DNA of 55,784 nucleotides from Thermoplasmata archaeon (GTDB lineage Archaea > Thermoplasmatota > Thermoplasmata > Thermoplasmatales > Thermoplasmataceae). Both the position numbers and the translations under genes were made by a program. This document shows positions 1 to 7,338 of the stretch, one piece after another. The stretch is taken from NCBI GenBank assembly GCA_021817455.1, contig JAKAUW010000046.1, positions 1 through 55,784 on the forward strand. Direction: 5' to 3'. Position 1 is the first letter of the stretch, and every line of letters starts with the position of its first letter. Under the pieces are notes generated by a model. It was not told where the DNA came from. It ran no database searches and saw only the letters and a list, made by a program, of their open reading frames with translations.

Positions 1-559
1 TTGCTGCTGAAATAAGGTAGGCTGCGGTGCTTATGGAGAAACTGGCCACAATCCCAAAGACCACGATGATCCCGCCTGCAAGTGCATTTGCAACTGACCC
101 AAGTGTGCTGTTCACTGCGCGGAATACCCCGTTGGCCCTCGACTGAAGTGACCTCGATACTAGGTCAGGAAGGGTGGAAAAGCTCGTGGAACGTGAAATT
201 TCCCTGCTGATTCCCCACAGGGCTGCTATGCCCAGTACGAAGTACAGGTCAAAGTATCGGTAAAATGCAATCCCAGTAAGGGAAAACATGGCAATGAAGC
301 CAAAAATACCTGATATGAAGATGAGGAAACCTTTGTTGCTGCGGTCAACTATGGCACCAACAGGGAGGGATACGATAAGCACTGCAACTGATTCCACGAT
401 TGCAACTATTCCCACAATAACTGCGGAGCCGGTAAGGGTGAATATGTACCACGTAAGCGCCACCTGCGCTATGTTGTATGCCGTGTTGAAGGATGAACCC
501 TGGCCAAGAAGGCTGAGAAAGTTTTTTCCGAATCCAGTGGAATTCCTGATTTCAGCCAT
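1..559 (-). CDS. MFS transporter, N-terminal part (runs off the window)
   Basis: My own translation of the minus strand from the ATG at 559 gives about 186 open codons reaching the window edge without a stop, so only the N-terminal half is present. It begins MAEIRNSTGFGKNFLSLLGQ and shows hydrophobic helices separated by short polar loops; the loop VGAIVDRSNKG has the place and character of the major facilitator loop between helices 2 and 3. Substrate unknown. It lies 41 bp downstream of the dehydrogenase Fe-S subunit gene on the same strand, so it may be co-transcribed and carry lactate, glycolate or another 2-hydroxyacid; that link is inference from position only. The family call is fairly safe. 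Confidence 0.75.
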   Translation of the reverse strand, partial: MAEIRNSTGFGKNFLSLLGQGSSFNTAYNIAQVALTWYIFTLTGSAVIVGIVAIVESVAVLIVSLPVGAIVDRSNKGFLIFISGIFGFIAMFSLTGIAFYRYFDLYFVLGIAALWGISREISRSTSFSTLPDLVSRSLQSRANGVFRAVNSTLGSVANALAGGIIVVFGIVASFSISTAAYLISAA

Positions 560-574
560 CTTAGCATCACCATT

Positions 575-591
575 TCTCCTGAATCAGGAGA
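575..591. promoter_or_regulatory. 17-bp perfect palindrome before the MFS gene
   Basis: TCTCCTGA-A-TCAGGAGA is a perfect inverted repeat with 8-bp arms and a one-base centre. It lies between the stop of the Fe-S subunit gene (601) and the MFS start (559), 16 bp before the latter. The proximal arm on the minus strand contains the Shine-Dalgarno-like AGGAGA. It could be an operator or an mRNA hairpin that controls translation of the transporter; the sequence alone does not decide. Confidence 0.45.
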
Positions 592-600
592 TAATGTGAT

Positions 601-1830
601 TCAGTTCTTCAATTTTGACACCAGATAGTCCCCTATCTCAATCACTTCCGGCCCCTTATTCAGGTTCGAGAAACAGATGGGGCAGGCAGTGACAATCTTC
701 CGGGATTTTGTTTCCTTCAGTTCATCATACCTGCTCGAGGATATCTTTTGCGTGAGCTCAGGGAAAATTAATTCATCCGGGCCACCACAGCATTTTGTGC
801 GGCGTCCGCTTCTTGGGGGAAGGTTAACCTGGGCAATGGACCTGAGGGTTTCCAGAGGCTTATTGTAGGCGTCTTCCCTTAGAGAAAAGTGGCATGGTTC
901 ATGATAAGTGATGTTTTCATTTCCGCCCTTAAATGAAGAACCTTCAATGAGATCCAGGTAATGCACCACTTCAATGTCAAAACCTTCAACATATTTTGGA
1001 TATATGTTCTTCAGAAGATCATAAGTGTGCGGATCCACGGTGATAATTCTCCTTGCTCCGCTTTCTTTGAGGATTTTTGCAACTTTTGCAGCATATTGCC
1101 TGAAGAGATCCAGATAACCGAGGTCGTAGATGAAAGTCCCTGGATATGGCTCGTCTTTTCCCAGATAGTTCAGTGAAATCCCTGATTTCCTCAGTAAAAG
1201 TGCTATATTGGACAGGGACTGGCCCATCTTCCTGGATACGGATACATCAGGCCTCATGGGAGCCAGCTTTATGAGCCATGGGAGGCTGGAAATGATCCTC
1301 GACATTATTAGGGACATGCCTTTGCCCATTTTTTCCCTCATGTGGTTCATTCCCTGTGTGTAGGCCATTAACTGGTACATGTTCCCCGTGTACAGTAGAT
1401 CACTAGAGTTTGTATCAGCCTCCATTCCATGAAACCATTCGCTGCACTTTTCCCTTATGCCAAGAGGATTCATGTATCGCATTGTTACACTGGCCATCAT
1501 TCTGGCAAGCGGGTTTTCATTGCCCTCGATTCCATTTCCAGCGATGATTGATTTGGATACATGGCTTACCTTTCCCGCGTTTACGCCAGCGGGGCAAACA
1601 TAAAGGCAGGCATGGCAGTCCAGGCAGGAATAGAAGCTGTCTGAAACATTCGTGGAACCATGGTTTTGCACGGACGAAAGGAGTTCCCTGCCCATTATAA
1701 CTCGGCCTCTGGCGCCCTTCCACAGGTCATACCCTGCGGCTGGAAGTGTGGGGCATACTGATTCACAGAAACCGCAGCTTATGCACTTCGAGACTTCGCT
1801 TTCTAGCTCTTCCAGAAGTTCACTGATCAA
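601..1830 (-). CDS. Glycolate/D-lactate dehydrogenase-type iron-sulfur subunit (CCG domains)
   Basis: A 409-residue protein of the GlcF/LutA-like heterodisulfide-reductase D family. The N-terminus carries two ferredoxin-type 4Fe-4S motifs, CISCGFCESVCP near residue 17 and CLDCHACLYVCPAG near residue 70. The C-terminal half has two cysteine-rich CCG-type motifs, EPCHFSLRE followed by TKCCGGPDE, and a second region TACPICFSNL. Such subunits pass electrons from a flavin dehydrogenase to quinone. The gene overlaps the upstream FAD subunit gene by 11 bp, which indicates translational coupling and a complex. The 2-hydroxyacid oxidised (glycolate, D-lactate or other) cannot be read from the sequence. 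Confidence 0.9.
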   Translation of the reverse strand: MISELLEELESEVSKCISCGFCESVCPTLPAAGYDLWKGARGRVIMGRELLSSVQNHGSTNVSDSFYSCLDCHACLYVCPAGVNAGKVSHVSKSIIAGNGIEGNENPLARMMASVTMRYMNPLGIREKCSEWFHGMEADTNSSDLLYTGNMYQLMAYTQGMNHMREKMGKGMSLIMSRIISSLPWLIKLAPMRPDVSVSRKMGQSLSNIALLLRKSGISLNYLGKDEPYPGTFIYDLGYLDLFRQYAAKVAKILKESGARRIITVDPHTYDLLKNIYPKYVEGFDIEVVHYLDLIEGSSFKGGNENITYHEPCHFSLREDAYNKPLETLRSIAQVNLPPRSGRRTKCCGGPDELIFPELTQKISSSRYDELKETKSRKIVTACPICFSNLNKGPEVIEIGDYLVSKLKN

Positions 1831-3214
1831 ACATCTTACCCCTGTTCATTATCCCCTTTGGATCGAATGCCTTGCGTATGGACTTCATTATTTCCATAAC
1901 ATACTGGTTGTTTGTTTCCTCAAATTCCATTCTGAGGAGATCCTTCTTCTCCAGGCCAACTCCGTGTTCCGCGGATACACTCCCTCCATGCCTTATGGCA
2001 ATCGTCGCGAAGTCATGCTGAAAACTCTCGACCCGGTTCATGTGATCCTTGTCTGCTATGTCTGCATAGATGTTGGCATGGATGTTCCCGTCCGAGATAT
2101 GCCCGAACAGAGCAACGGTAAGGTTGTATTTCCTTACCTTCTCCTCACTTTCCTTGAGGGCCACAGGCAGTTCAGACGCTGGTACCACGATGTCTCCTAT
2201 GACGACACGCTCGCTCATGCTTGACCTTTCACTGAGAAGTGAGGAATACGCACCCTTCCTGGCTTCGTAAATGCGTTCCATGGCAGCCTGGTCTGTTGTG
2301 ATTTCAGTGCTTATTGGATTGAATTTCCTTAGGACCTCCTCTGCCTCTTTGAGTTCCCTGCCAATGCTCTCCCTTGTAGAAGCGATGTCAACAATGAGCA
2401 TGTAACTGGCATCCTCCGGGAAAGTGAGCCCTCTTGTTTCCGAAAGAGAGTGCATGGTAATTTTATCCAGGAATTCTGCAATCAGTGGTGTTATGCCCAT
2501 CCCCTTCATCTCTGATATGGAACTCCCCACCTTATCAATGGTATCATAATATGCCAGAATTCTGCCCCTCGACTCCACAACGGGCCAGATTTTCACAATG
2601 GCTTTGGTTATGATGCCCAGTGTTCCTTCTGCGCCAACCATCAGGGCAGTGAGATCATAACCTGCGGTTCTCTTGAGGACCTTCCCGCCCGTATGAATAA
2701 TGTTTCCGTCGGGAAGAACTACTTCCAGGCCAAGGATCCAGTTTTTTGTGGTTCCGTACATGGATGCCCTAAGGCCGCCCGCATTGGTTGAGATAGAACC
2801 GCCAACAGTTGCGGCAATGGAACTTGCCGGGTCAGGAGGGTAAAAGAAGCCGTATCTGGAAAGATGCTGGTTCAGATTATCCAGCTTCACTCCTGGTTCC
2901 ACTACTGCATACCGATCTTCAGGATGAACTTCGAGTATCCTGTCAAACCTTGCCAGGCTTATTACTAACATCTCCTTCAGGGGGATTGATGAGCCCGTGA
3001 GCGCAGTGCCTCCGCCTCTGGCCACCACTGGAATTGAATTATCCTGGCAGTACTTCATTACAGCTGCAACCTGATCAGTTGTATCTGGCAGGGCAACTGC
3101 TAAGGGGAGGTCTCCCTGAAAGTAAGAGGCGTCTGTCATGTAGGGAATTTTCTGCTCCCTTTCTGTAATTAGGTTGTTACCCAGAATCTGTGAGAGGCCC
3201 TTGATCAAATCCAT
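1820..3214 (-). CDS. FAD-linked 2-hydroxyacid dehydrogenase (GlcD/D-lactate dehydrogenase family)
   Basis: A 464-residue flavoprotein. The N-terminal FAD_binding_4 domain (about residues 35-220) shows ARGGGTALTGSSIP, GGSISTNAGGLRASMYGTT and GYDLTALMVGAEGTLGI, the usual FAD and pyrophosphate contacts. The C-terminal FAD-oxidase domain has GHISDGNIHANI, which supplies the metal-binding histidine region, and SAEHGVGLEKK. Length matches GlcD and archaeal D-lactate dehydrogenases. It is the first gene of a minus-strand unit with the Fe-S subunit and an MFS carrier. It likely feeds electrons from D-lactate or glycolate into the quinone pool. Substrate is inference. Confidence 0.92.
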   Translation of the reverse strand: MDLIKGLSQILGNNLITEREQKIPYMTDASYFQGDLPLAVALPDTTDQVAAVMKYCQDNSIPVVARGGGTALTGSSIPLKEMLVISLARFDRILEVHPEDRYAVVEPGVKLDNLNQHLSRYGFFYPPDPASSIAATVGGSISTNAGGLRASMYGTTKNWILGLEVVLPDGNIIHTGGKVLKRTAGYDLTALMVGAEGTLGIITKAIVKIWPVVESRGRILAYYDTIDKVGSSISEMKGMGITPLIAEFLDKITMHSLSETRGLTFPEDASYMLIVDIASTRESIGRELKEAEEVLRKFNPISTEITTDQAAMERIYEARKGAYSSLLSERSSMSERVVIGDIVVPASELPVALKESEEKVRKYNLTVALFGHISDGNIHANIYADIADKDHMNRVESFQHDFATIAIRHGGSVSAEHGVGLEKKDLLRMEFEETNNQYVMEIMKSIRKAFDPKGIMNRGKMFDQ

Positions 3215-3262
3215 GGTTGAGAATTTTCTGAAACGTATTAATTGTTGTTTAATCTGGAAACA

Positions 3263-3490
3263 TTAACGCAACTTAACGCAGTAAAATCTTCTTCTTGCGT
3301 CACTCATGCAGACCTGGGTCTCAATGAGGCCAAGTTCCTTGAGCGTTTTTATTGCATAGAGAAGTGTCCTCTTGGAGAGCAATGTCTCATCCATCAGTTC
3401 CTCGAATCTGGAGATCTTGTTTTCTTTCAGTACCCGCAGCAGCAGTTTGGCTGATGGTGGCATGCTCCTGATTGCTTCCAGAGATTCCAT
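3263..3490 (-). CDS. Small winged-helix transcriptional regulator
   Basis: About 75 residues from the ATG at 3490. The protein is essentially one winged helix: AKLLLRVLKENKISRFEELM, then the recognition helix LLSKRTLLYAIKTLKELGL, and the wing ETQVCMSDARRRFYCVK. This resembles MarR/ArsR-like single-domain archaeal regulators. The reading frame is open for 25 more codons upstream, but a TATA-like TTATTATC is centred 27 bp before 3490, which favours a leaderless start there. It lies 48 bp upstream of the dehydrogenase operon on the same strand, so local control of that operon is a reasonable guess. Confidence 0.65.
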   Translation of the reverse strand: MESLEAIRSMPPSAKLLLRVLKENKISRFEELMDETLLSKRTLLYAIKTLKELGLIETQVCMSDARRRFYCVKLR

Positions 3491-3512
3491 GCAGAAGCAC
3501 ATTGACGTAATT

Positions 3513-3520
3513 GATAATAA
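3513..3520 (-). promoter_or_regulatory. TATA-like box of the winged-helix regulator
   Basis: TTATTATC on the minus strand is centred 27 bp upstream of the ATG at 3490. This is the spacing expected for an archaeal TATA box driving a leaderless transcript. Confidence 0.45.
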
Positions 3521-3623
3521 GCTTGTGCAGTGAAATTTAAGTATTAGGAATGCCATCGATTGCATTTAAAACTGAATTGAATCTGGGAATCTTTGCAAAT
3601 CATCTTCCGCTGGATTACTGAAA

Positions 3624-3631
3624 GTTTTATG
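3624..3631 (+). promoter_or_regulatory. TATA-like box of tRNA-Thr
   Basis: GTTTTATG is centred about 30 bp before the first base of the mature tRNA, consistent with an archaeal box A and a short 5' leader removed by RNase P. Confidence 0.5.
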
Positions 3632-3656
3632 TTTGAGTAGAATATCTCTCAAAACC

Positions 3657-3729
3657 GCCACTGTAGCTCAGTTGGTAGAGCAGCTGATTTGTAATCAGCA
3701 GGTCGGGGGATCGAAACCCTCCAGTGGCT
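3657..3729 (+). tRNA. tRNA-Thr (anticodon TGT)
   Basis: A 73-nt cloverleaf. Acceptor arm GCCACTG pairs with CAGTGGC; the D arm is GCTC/GAGC; the anticodon stem GCTGA/TCAGC encloses loop TTTGTAA with anticodon TGT, decoding ACA and probably other ACN threonine codons. The T arm GGGGG/CCCTC contains one G-T pair and encloses ATCGAAA. The discriminator base is T, as in archaeal tRNA-Thr. CCA is not encoded. No intron is present in the anticodon loop. Confidence 0.95.
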
Positions 3730-4087
3730 TTCGATAAGAGTATCAGGGGCTTAAAAAGTCAAATCAATATGTATGTGTGAATTATGAAGCAGTTTGAGGA
3801 GAGGCGATTACTTTTGTCCGCTTGTTCACCATTTGGAAGACTTCACATCGTTAGATAGTATCCTTGAAAAGAAAATCTTTAGTTTGTTCACCATGATGCC
3901 TGATTTCAGAATTTTGTGACATTGATTTTGTACGCAGGATCAACCGGTTTCATATTATGACCTGTTATTTTACTCAAAGCTGTGGTAACCTGTTCTATGG
4001 CACCACATTTGGCTTATGTGGACCTTGGGATGTGCTATACTGTTATTAGGCTGTGTCGGTTCTATTTTTGAAGAAGTTGAGTTTCTA
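3730..4087. other. Gene-poor gap between tRNA-Thr and the SDR gene
   Basis: About 360 bp without a convincing gene. The longest reading frame from an ATG (3784, 24 codons) has no recognisable features. The 11-mer TTGTTCACCAT occurs twice, at 3822-3832 and 3884-3894, 62 bp apart. A TATA-like TCTATTTTT at 4061-4069 is centred about 23 bp before the TTG chosen as the SDR start. No copy of the tRNA 3' end was seen nearby, so nothing proves an integration site. Confidence 0.5.
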
Positions 4088-5014
4088 TTGGGTGGGAAGA
4101 AGGATCTAAATGGAAGATGTGCACTGGTTGCCGGAGCTACAAGAGGGGCAGGCAGGGCAATAGCGGTTTCACTGGCTGAAGCAGGAGCTTATGTGTATGC
4201 CACAGGAAGAAGCAGCAGAGTCTACGGTTCATCAGATATGAATAGGCCTGAGACTATCGATGAAACCATAGATATGATTCATTCATTTGGAGGGAATGGA
4301 GAGGCTGTCAGAGTAGATCACACAGATCCAATTCAGGTAGAAGAACTGATTGAGAAAATTGACACTGAAAAAGGCAGATTAGACATCCTGGTCAATGACA
4401 TCTTCGGCGGACACCCATTCATGGAATGGGATAAAAAGTTGTGGGAGCATGACATGGCAAAGGGTTTTACCATGTTGCGCTACGGAGTCGGAACTCACCT
4501 TATAACCAATTCCAAAGCAATCCCGTTAATGTTGCGCTCTGGAGGTGGGTTAATTGTGGAAATGACTGATGGAACGACCAGCTACAATAAGGCATTCCGC
4601 AGGAATGTGGGATTCTATTATGACTTGGTAAAGGCTAACGTAGAGAGGATTACCATTGGGCTTGCTGCAGAGCTGGAAAATGAAGCGATATCAGTTGTGG
4701 CTGTCACTCCGGGATGGATGCGTTCTGAACAGATGCTTGAGAATTTTGGAGTAACGGAAGCGAACTGGAGAGATGCCCTGACAAAGGTCCCCCACTTCTG
4801 TATTTCAGAGACGCCTTATTTTGTAGCTAGAGGTGTGGTGGCCCTGGCATCAGATAACAACTCGAAGAGATGGAGTGGAAAAGTTCTATCTAGCTTTGAC
4901 ATGGCCATGGAATACGGAGTCACTGATGTAGACGGATCTCAACCTGATTGCTGGAGATACACGGTTGAAGTCAATGACAGGGGTCTACCAGCCGACTGTA
5001 CCGGATACAGGTAA
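4088..5014 (+). CDS. SDR-family NAD(P)-dependent oxidoreductase of bacterial type
   Basis: A short-chain dehydrogenase of about 308 residues from the TTG at 4088. The frame is open to 4016, but the extra residues are hydrophobic and unlike the family, and a TATA-like box sits about 23 bp before 4088. Rossmann motif is VAGATRGAGRAIAV; the family hallmarks are LVNDIFGG, VEMTDGTTS and the catalytic FYYDLVKANVER (Y-x3-K). The C-terminal TDVDGSQP motif is characteristic of a bacterial SDR subgroup as I remember it. Substrate unknown. Base composition is slightly more AT-rich than the neighbours and the gene follows a tRNA, both compatible with horizontal acquisition. Confidence 0.85.
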   Translation: MGGKKDLNGRCALVAGATRGAGRAIAVSLAEAGAYVYATGRSSRVYGSSDMNRPETIDETIDMIHSFGGNGEAVRVDHTDPIQVEELIEKIDTEKGRLDILVNDIFGGHPFMEWDKKLWEHDMAKGFTMLRYGVGTHLITNSKAIPLMLRSGGGLIVEMTDGTTSYNKAFRRNVGFYYDLVKANVERITIGLAAELENEAISVVAVTPGWMRSEQMLENFGVTEANWRDALTKVPHFCISETPYFVARGVVALASDNNSKRWSGKVLSSFDMAMEYGVTDVDGSQPDCWRYTVEVNDRGLPADCTGYR

Positions 5015-5151
5015 AACTAAGGAAAGCTGAACCAGTCTAAACTCTCCCGGTTATCTAACATAGAAGAGGACCATGTTGACCCCCTATAAATCCAAGGCTG
5101 ATGGGAGCGGTTAATGTAATTGGCGATTGACCTAATCATCACCTAAGTAAA

Positions 5152-5157
5152 TTTAAT
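5152..5157 (+). promoter_or_regulatory. TATA-like box of the RidA gene
   Basis: TTTAAT is centred about 25 bp before the ATG at 5179 and decides the start: a leaderless transcript would begin at or next to that ATG rather than at the upstream TTG (5158) or ATG (5170). Confidence 0.4.
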
Positions 5158-5178
5158 TTGTATCAATATATGAGAACT

Positions 5179-5568
5179 ATGCAATACAAGGAGATTATAT
5201 CGAGCGGAACGAAATGGGAAGAGGATTTTTTTTACAGCAGGGGAGTACGTGTCGCAAACCATATTTTCATATCTGGTACAACTGCTGTCAGGAATGGCGA
5301 AGTTGCAGGAAGAGGGAGTGTTGAAATCCAGACCAGAGAGTGCCTGAATATAATAAAGGAAGCAATTGAGAAACTGGGTGGGTCCCTATCTGATGTGGTG
5401 AGAACCCGGATGTTTGTAAAAGACATAAAGCAAAGCAGCATTATTGGAAAGGTTCACTCTGAATTCTTCAAGGACATAAACCCTGCCGCAACCATGGTTG
5501 AGATTAATCGTCTCACAAATGATGAACTGCTTATTGAAGTTGAGGCGGATGCTGTTATTGTTGCATAA
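5179..5568 (+). CDS. RidA/YjgF-family protein
   Basis: About 129 residues beginning MQYKEIISSGTKWEE. It shows the RidA core: FISGTTAVRNGEVAGRG, the motif EAIEKLGGSLSDVVRTRMFVKD and a C-terminal part with PAATMVEINRL and LIEVEADAVI. RidA proteins are homotrimers that hydrolyse reactive enamine/imine intermediates made by PLP enzymes; relatives in the superfamily have other hydrolase or lyase roles. The conserved Arg of classical RidA appears as the R in VVRTRMFVKD. It follows the SDR gene by 164 bp but has its own promoter-like box, so a joint pathway is only a possibility. Confidence 0.85.
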   Translation: MQYKEIISSGTKWEEDFFYSRGVRVANHIFISGTTAVRNGEVAGRGSVEIQTRECLNIIKEAIEKLGGSLSDVVRTRMFVKDIKQSSIIGKVHSEFFKDINPAATMVEINRLTNDELLIEVEADAVIVA

Positions 5569-5627
5569 GCATTAGGCGAAATCCAGGAACATCTCATTGC
5601 AATGGCAGAGACTGTGGTGGAAGTGGA

Positions 5628-6431
5628 TTAAAGTTTCCTGGTATAAAGAGAAAGAATTCGCTCGATGGTGCCCTTCTGTATCCTAGGTGCTCCGGGGGCC
5701 CTTATTAGGATACCTGTAACCTTCTCGGGGTACCTGCCTTCGTCCACGATGTTGAATGCCATGGCTTCATCGATGATTGCTACGCATCCGTATCCGGCTG
5801 TGTCGCGGAAGCCATGCATTATCTCCATGTCCCTCCTGTCCATTTCCCTGCTGCCTTTTGAAAAATCCCTGATGGTTCTGTATTCAACCATTCCGTTAAC
5901 TGAAATATCTGGGCTGATAGTTTCCATTGGGCTGACCATGCAGACTGCCCTGGTGATTAAACCACGATCCCTTGCAGCCTTTAGTGAAGAGGAAACCTGA
6001 GTAATATATCCAGAATGGAGGCCACCTATCATGAAAATTTCCTTGACAGCAGAATAGATGAGATCTGCAAGTCTTCGTCGAGCGGCTTCCCTCCCCTTGA
6101 CCACCCAAGCATAAGCAGGATCAACCTCTTTTCTGTTTGATTCAAGTTCCTTCACTGTCCCCTTGATTTCCTCTCCAGCTCTGGCATATTCTTCGACTAG
6201 GTCAGTGACAATCTTTTCGGGGTTTGAGACCCTGTACAGAAGAGGCCTCCCTGGTTGGACTTCCACTACGCCGCTTTCAGCGAGCCTGCCAAGTATTTCA
6301 TAGATCTTGTTCCTGGGTACGCTGGAAAAACTGTGGATATCAGAGACGCCTGATGGGCCAAGCCTGAAGAGTGCATCGAGCACTTTTGCCTCATTTGTCT
6401 TGAGGCCGAGTTTTTCGAGGTTTCTGATCAT
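5628..6431 (-). CDS. TrmB-like transcriptional regulator
   Basis: About 267 residues from the ATG at 6431, whose N-terminus MIRNLEKLGLKTNEAKVLDA matches the usual TrmB beginning; 15 more codons are open upstream. The winged helix (about residues 1-75) includes GVSDIHSFSSVPRNKIYEIL and GRPLLYRVSNPEKI. A coiled segment follows, then a phospholipase-D-like sensor domain with WVVKGREAARRRLADLI and GGLHSGYI. TrmB proteins sense sugars or other small ligands and control transport or metabolism. It diverges from the SHOCT-SRPBCC-UbiD group and may control it. Ligand unknown. Confidence 0.85.
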   Translation of the reverse strand: MIRNLEKLGLKTNEAKVLDALFRLGPSGVSDIHSFSSVPRNKIYEILGRLAESGVVEVQPGRPLLYRVSNPEKIVTDLVEEYARAGEEIKGTVKELESNRKEVDPAYAWVVKGREAARRRLADLIYSAVKEIFMIGGLHSGYITQVSSSLKAARDRGLITRAVCMVSPMETISPDISVNGMVEYRTIRDFSKGSREMDRRDMEIMHGFRDTAGYGCVAIIDEAMAFNIVDEGRYPEKVTGILIRAPGAPRIQKGTIERILSLYTRKL

Positions 6432-6462
6432 GGATGTCAATGTTACCTTCATGGTAACACCA

Positions 6463-6468
6463 ATATAA
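6463..6468 (-). promoter_or_regulatory. TATA-like element in the TrmB/SHOCT divergent region
   Basis: TTATAT on the minus strand is centred 34 bp before the favoured TrmB start at 6431, giving a short leader, and only 13 bp before the alternative ATG at 6452, which argues against that one. Both this promoter and that of the divergent gene at 6504 fit within the same 75 bp. Confidence 0.35.
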
Positions 6469-6503
6469 CAAGCCAAGGTTTCATCAAAATATCAGGGGAA
6501 AAA

Positions 6504-6794
6504 ATGTACTGGATTTCATCAATTAATACAGTCTGGCCAATATGGTATGGGACGGGACCTTTCTTTTTTCCGTGGGTCCTAATTTGGACGGCCCTGTTCC
6601 TTGGGTTCTGGCTTTTTGCTTTCTTTGTGTTTTTCCGCTGGAGGGCGAGATGGGCTTGCGGAAATGTATGCTATGGGCACTACAGGGTTGGGCCTTCAGG
6701 CACTCCTGAAGAAATACTCCGAATCAGGCTGGCAAAGGGAGATATCTCTCATGATGAATATGAGGAGCTTCTGAGGAGGATTGGGAAGAATTGA
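6504..6794 (+). CDS. Small membrane protein with C-terminal SHOCT motif
   Basis: A 96-residue protein. An aromatic-rich N-terminus leads into one strong transmembrane helix, about residues 18-46 (FFFPWVLIWTALFLGFWLFA), followed by a basic stretch FRWRARW and two cysteines. The C-terminus EEILRIRLAKGDISHDEYEE is the SHOCT short helical motif, an oligomerisation element found at the ends of many small membrane proteins. A purine-rich AGGGG lies 8 bp before the ATG. The next gene begins inside its stop codon. Function unknown. Confidence 0.8.
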   Translation: MYWISSINTVWPIWYGTGPFFFPWVLIWTALFLGFWLFAFFVFFRWRARWACGNVCYGHYRVGPSGTPEEILRIRLAKGDISHDEYEELLRRIGKN

Positions 6795-7219
6795 AAATAG
6801 AAGTTGAGAAGGAATATAATGTGAATATGCAAATAGATCAGCTGTGGAATGCATTTACTGACTTTTCCATGGAGACAGAATTCTGGGGAAATATAAGGGA
6901 CATCAGAATCCTGAGATGTGAAGGGAACGTCGTGGAAAGAGAGGCGACGGTTGGGCCAAGACCATTCGGTTCTAAGACAAAGCAGACCATCACAATGGAA
7001 CCAATGAAGACCATAAACGTGAAAATTGAGGGAGAATCCATGAACGGATATCGCTCAATAGAACTCACTGAAACTGGGCAGGGGGAAACCAAAGCCAAAA
7101 TATGCTGGAATCTGGATATAATGGAGGTGCCTGCCTTTGTGGAAGGGATCGCCACCGGGCAACTCTCCAAGGCAACTGACATGGCAATTGAAAAAATTGG
7201 GCTAATGAGAGCCAGGTAA
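6791..7219 (+). CDS. SRPBCC-fold (START/polyketide-cyclase-like) protein
   Basis: A 142-residue protein starting at TTG 6791, which overlaps the TGA of the SHOCT gene by 3 bp. The pattern fits the SRPBCC ligand-binding fold: N-terminal strand KIEVEKEYNVNM, helix QLWNAFTDFSMETEFW, a run of amphipathic strands (GNVVEREATVGPRP, TKQTITMEP) and a long C-terminal helix AIEKIGLMRAR. Such proteins bind hydrophobic ligands, and some are enzymes. Tight coupling to the SHOCT membrane protein suggests a joint function at the membrane, but the ligand cannot be inferred. Confidence 0.7.
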   Translation: MKIEVEKEYNVNMQIDQLWNAFTDFSMETEFWGNIRDIRILRCEGNVVEREATVGPRPFGSKTKQTITMEPMKTINVKIEGESMNGYRSIELTETGQGETKAKICWNLDIMEVPAFVEGIATGQLSKATDMAIEKIGLMRAR

Positions 7220-7338
7220 ACTTCCAGGAGGATTTTTGCCTCCTTCAATCCACTTTTCTGAATATGGTTAAGCTGTGGCAGTTTAGAATCACCAAAAATA
7301 TCAATAACAACGCCCTGACTTCACAAAGAAGGAGACTA

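Noticed and set aside
3822-3894. Two copies of TTGTTCACCAT as a possible regulatory repeat
   Set aside because: Only 11 bp, only two copies, no nearby start at a consistent distance; chance is likely.
4016-4087. ATG 4016 as the SDR start
   Set aside because: It adds 24 hydrophobic residues that do not match the family, and the TATA-like box at 4061-4069 would lie inside the gene.
3657-5014. An integrated element ending at the tRNA-Thr gene
   Set aside because: No integrase and no second copy of the tRNA 3' end were found in the window, so only weak composition and phylogenetic hints remain.
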